A stretch of DNA of 20,435 bases from the NCBI GenBank assembly GCA_004151065.3, contig NWUY0300015005.1, positions 91,365 through 111,799 on the forward strand. The letters are read 5' to 3'. The notes under the pieces are model-generated. The model did not search any database. It saw only the letters and a list, made by a program, of their open reading frames with translations, and was not told the origin of the DNA. The stretch comes from Larix sibirica (lineage: Eukaryota; Streptophyta; Pinopsida; Pinales; Pinaceae). The position numbers and the translations under genes were made by a program. This document shows, piece by piece, positions 19,063 through 20,435 of this stretch (within the stretch, counting starts at the first letter, position 1; every line of letters begins with the position of its first letter).

Positions 19063-20014
19063 TTTTAGTTTTGGGTAGCTCGGACAGGTACTTCTACATT
19101 GGTGGTGCCTAGCATGTGGAAGTGTACGAGCAACACTCTCTAGATAGTAACTTTATAAAGTGACTTATATTAATGACTAGAAAGTGGCTTTTATTATAAA
19201 GTTGAGTGACTTAAGTGATTTAAGTGATCTCAACGAGAGATTAAGTCACAACTGTTGATCTCATGAGGGAAAGGTCTAGGGTTAGGGATTTAGTCATTAA
19301 TAACTTATAAAAGGAGATATAATGAGAGTGAGAGGTGCATTCGAGAGAGTAGAGAAGAGAGATAAAGAGAAGGGGAAGAGTTTGCAGGAAAGAAGCAAGG
19401 GCACGATTTCCAAGAAAGTGGAAGAGGAAGGCACGATTCTCTAGGAAATCGGACTACACAAAAATGGAGACAGTAGGTCGTATAGCATTAGTTATTGCAT
19501 GTTGTACAATCTATTGTGCACTGAAATCGAGGCAAGACCTTACAGTATTAATTGCAACAGTCCATACAACAAAAAATTGGAAGTGTGAGCTTGGGCATGA
19601 TTTTCTAAGCATCGTACAACATTTATTTACTATTCATGGAAGTAGTAAAGAATTTTATAGAGGTAGTACAGTAAAAGTTGGGCACAATTTTCTAAGTTTG
19701 CACAAATTTCGAGGTGCATTTATTGTTGTTTTGTATTGTTGTAATTTCCAGAAATTTTCTCTGTGGGCATAATAAAATTTTATATCTCTTGACTAGTTTT
19801 CCCTTTGGGGTTTTTCCAGTGGTATTTACCAAGAAATATGTGTCAAATGTGTGTGTTGATTTTATATTCCGTTGTGCATTTCATTGATTAAATCTCGATG
19901 TGTTTCCATTCATAAATTTTCAAATTTGCCATATTTAATTTTTCGTGCAATAAATCTGAATGCAAATAATTTATTGGAACCGAAAATCGTTTTTGGGTTT
20001 TAAAGAAATTGACA
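19063..20014 (+). repeat. 3' LTR
   Basis: The 952-base repeat aligns with the 5' LTR. It starts TTTTAGTTTTGGGTAGC (TG changed to TT) and ends GAAATTGACA. It keeps the TATA box (19306-19314), the GA-rich leader in a single-unit form, both GGGCA-AATTTTCTA copies (19593 and 19680) and one AATAAA (19771-19776). It lacks the 20-base and 28-base additions of the 5' LTR and about 15 bases in the AGTGACTT array. Confidence 0.85.
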
Positions 20015-20032
20015 TATAGAAGGAAGGAGGAA

Positions 20033-20354
20033 TTAAATCCTATCCCCCTTAATGACAACTTCTTGTACCCCTAACATAGTTCGAAGGTTGGAAAACATCG
20101 CTTCTATAAGAACCTTTGTGAAAATGTCAGCAACTTGTTCATCTATCCGACAATATTGCACTTCAAGAACACAATCCCGAAGGAGCTTTCTGATGAAGTG
20201 CATGTGAAGTTCAATGTGTTTGATGTTGAACTGGATCTTTGGCGAGCTTGATGGCACTCTGATTCCCACACCAAAGGGTAGTCAGATGGTGTTGCTCGAA
20301 TCCAAACTCTACGAGAATCTGTCAAAGTCACAAGGCTTCCTGACTTGCTTTAAC
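20033..20354 (-). pseudogene. Ty1/copia RNase H C-terminal half, antisense
   Basis: Minus-strand reading starts VKASQEAL at 20354 and goes on through QILVEFGFEQ, LWCGNQSAIKLA, then (after a frameshift near 20220) KHIELHMHFIRK, DEQVADIFTK and LRTMLGV before TAA at 20033-20035. This is the end of copia pol. The catalytic Asp of the usual DNQSAI motif is Gly here. Two stops interrupt the EAL*L* region near 20326-20332. A purine tract AAGGGGGATA (20041-20050 on the plus strand, read on minus) fits the polypurine tract before a 3' LTR, but that LTR is cut off at once by the plus-strand element ending at 20014. Confidence 0.78.
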
Positions 20355-20435
20355 AACAAACCCTTTCTCTTTCTTCAACAGAAGTAGAGTATCGAGTTGT
20401 AGTTAAAGCAAGTCAGGAAGCCTTGTGACTTTGAC
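20321..20435. repeat. Perfect 34-bp inverted repeat, 47-base loop
   Basis: The arms are 20321-20354 and 20402-20435 and are exact reverse complements; the loop is 20355-20401. The right arm ends on the last base of the window, so the palindrome may be longer. Both arms encode the same piece of copia RNase H with identical stops, showing that one is a copy of the other. Confidence 0.9.
20354..20435 (+). pseudogene. Ty1/copia RNase H fragment, plus strand
   Basis: Plus-strand frame from 20354 reads QQTLSLSSTEVEYRVV and then VKASQEAL*L*, the centre of the copia RNase H domain containing the SSTEAEY-type landmark (Glu 20387-20389 region). It overlaps, in sequence but in opposite orientation, the start of the antisense fragment at 20321-20354, including the same two stop codons. 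It is cut by the window edge. Confidence 0.75.

Larger units (their letters stand above)
16407..20014 (+). mobile_element. Non-autonomous Ty1/copia-like element: LTR-gag-PR-LTR
   Basis: Two similar direct repeats of about 1 kb flank an internal region of 1641 bases with a tRNA-Met-type primer site at its left edge and a purine tract at its right edge. It encodes gag, protease/GAG-pre-integrase text and a short additional stretch, and has no integrase, reverse transcriptase or RNase H. LTR starts and ends fit TG...CA except that the 3' LTR begins TT. Transcription signals (TATA then AATAAA) agree with plus orientation. The element would need enzymes in trans. Flanking five bases (GAGTT left, TATAG right) do not form a target duplication, and the flanks are different parts of copia. 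Confidence 0.82.

Noticed and set aside
16407-20014. Pararetrovirus or endogenous plant virus
   Set aside because: Paired LTRs, a Met-tRNA primer site, copia gag/protease text and no movement or coat protein domains identify a Ty1/copia element.

Overview
The window looks like plant nuclear DNA from a large, repeat-rich genome. Every recognisable coding segment belongs to a plant-type retrotransposon: an L1-like LINE with DUF4283/zinc-knuckle ORF1 and an RVT_3-type RNase H, and Ty1/copia gag, protease and RNase H. The long AT-rich spacers fit this. A seed plant, perhaps a gymnosperm, is my guess from the style of the copia gag and LINE; I cannot prove it by eye. I see no intact host gene, tRNA, rRNA or CRISPR array.

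Layout. 1-54 resembles the tail of a copia LTR. 55-585 holds nothing recognisable. 602-6597 is a decayed LINE (copy 1): ORF1 at 717-2232, ORF2 at 2315-6597 (endonuclease, reverse transcriptase, zf-RVT, RNase H). 6598-7165 is unassigned and ends at a single N (7166). 7167-13638 holds a second LINE of the same family in the same orientation (copy 2), starting inside ORF1. After its RNase H, copy 2 carries about 1.27 kb absent from copy 1, including a decayed third frame (12740-13360). That frame begins with a histone-H3-tail-like peptide followed by an AT-hook-like motif. A 16-base near-repeat at 586-601 and 13639-13654 may be a target-site duplication spanning both copies. 13655-14390 is a diverged, nested tandem repeat. 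14391-15779 is unassigned.

From 15780 on, copia sequence dominates. There is an antisense LTR-like stretch, another single N (16090), and an antisense protease/GAG-pre-integrase fragment (16091-16405). Next comes a two-LTR element on the plus strand (16407-20014). Its LTRs are about 1 kb and its internal region of about 1.64 kb encodes only gag, protease and a short spacer, so it is non-autonomous. Right of it lies an antisense copia RNase H fragment (20033-20354). This folds back head-to-head onto a plus-strand copy of the same domain through a perfect 34-bp inverted repeat that runs to the window edge.

All coding regions carry stops and frameshifts, and no complete element could mobilise itself. 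The main leads are the LINE ORF3 candidate, the possible composite LINE locus bounded by one target duplication, the gag-protease-only LTR element with mismatched flanks, and the terminal copia fold-back.
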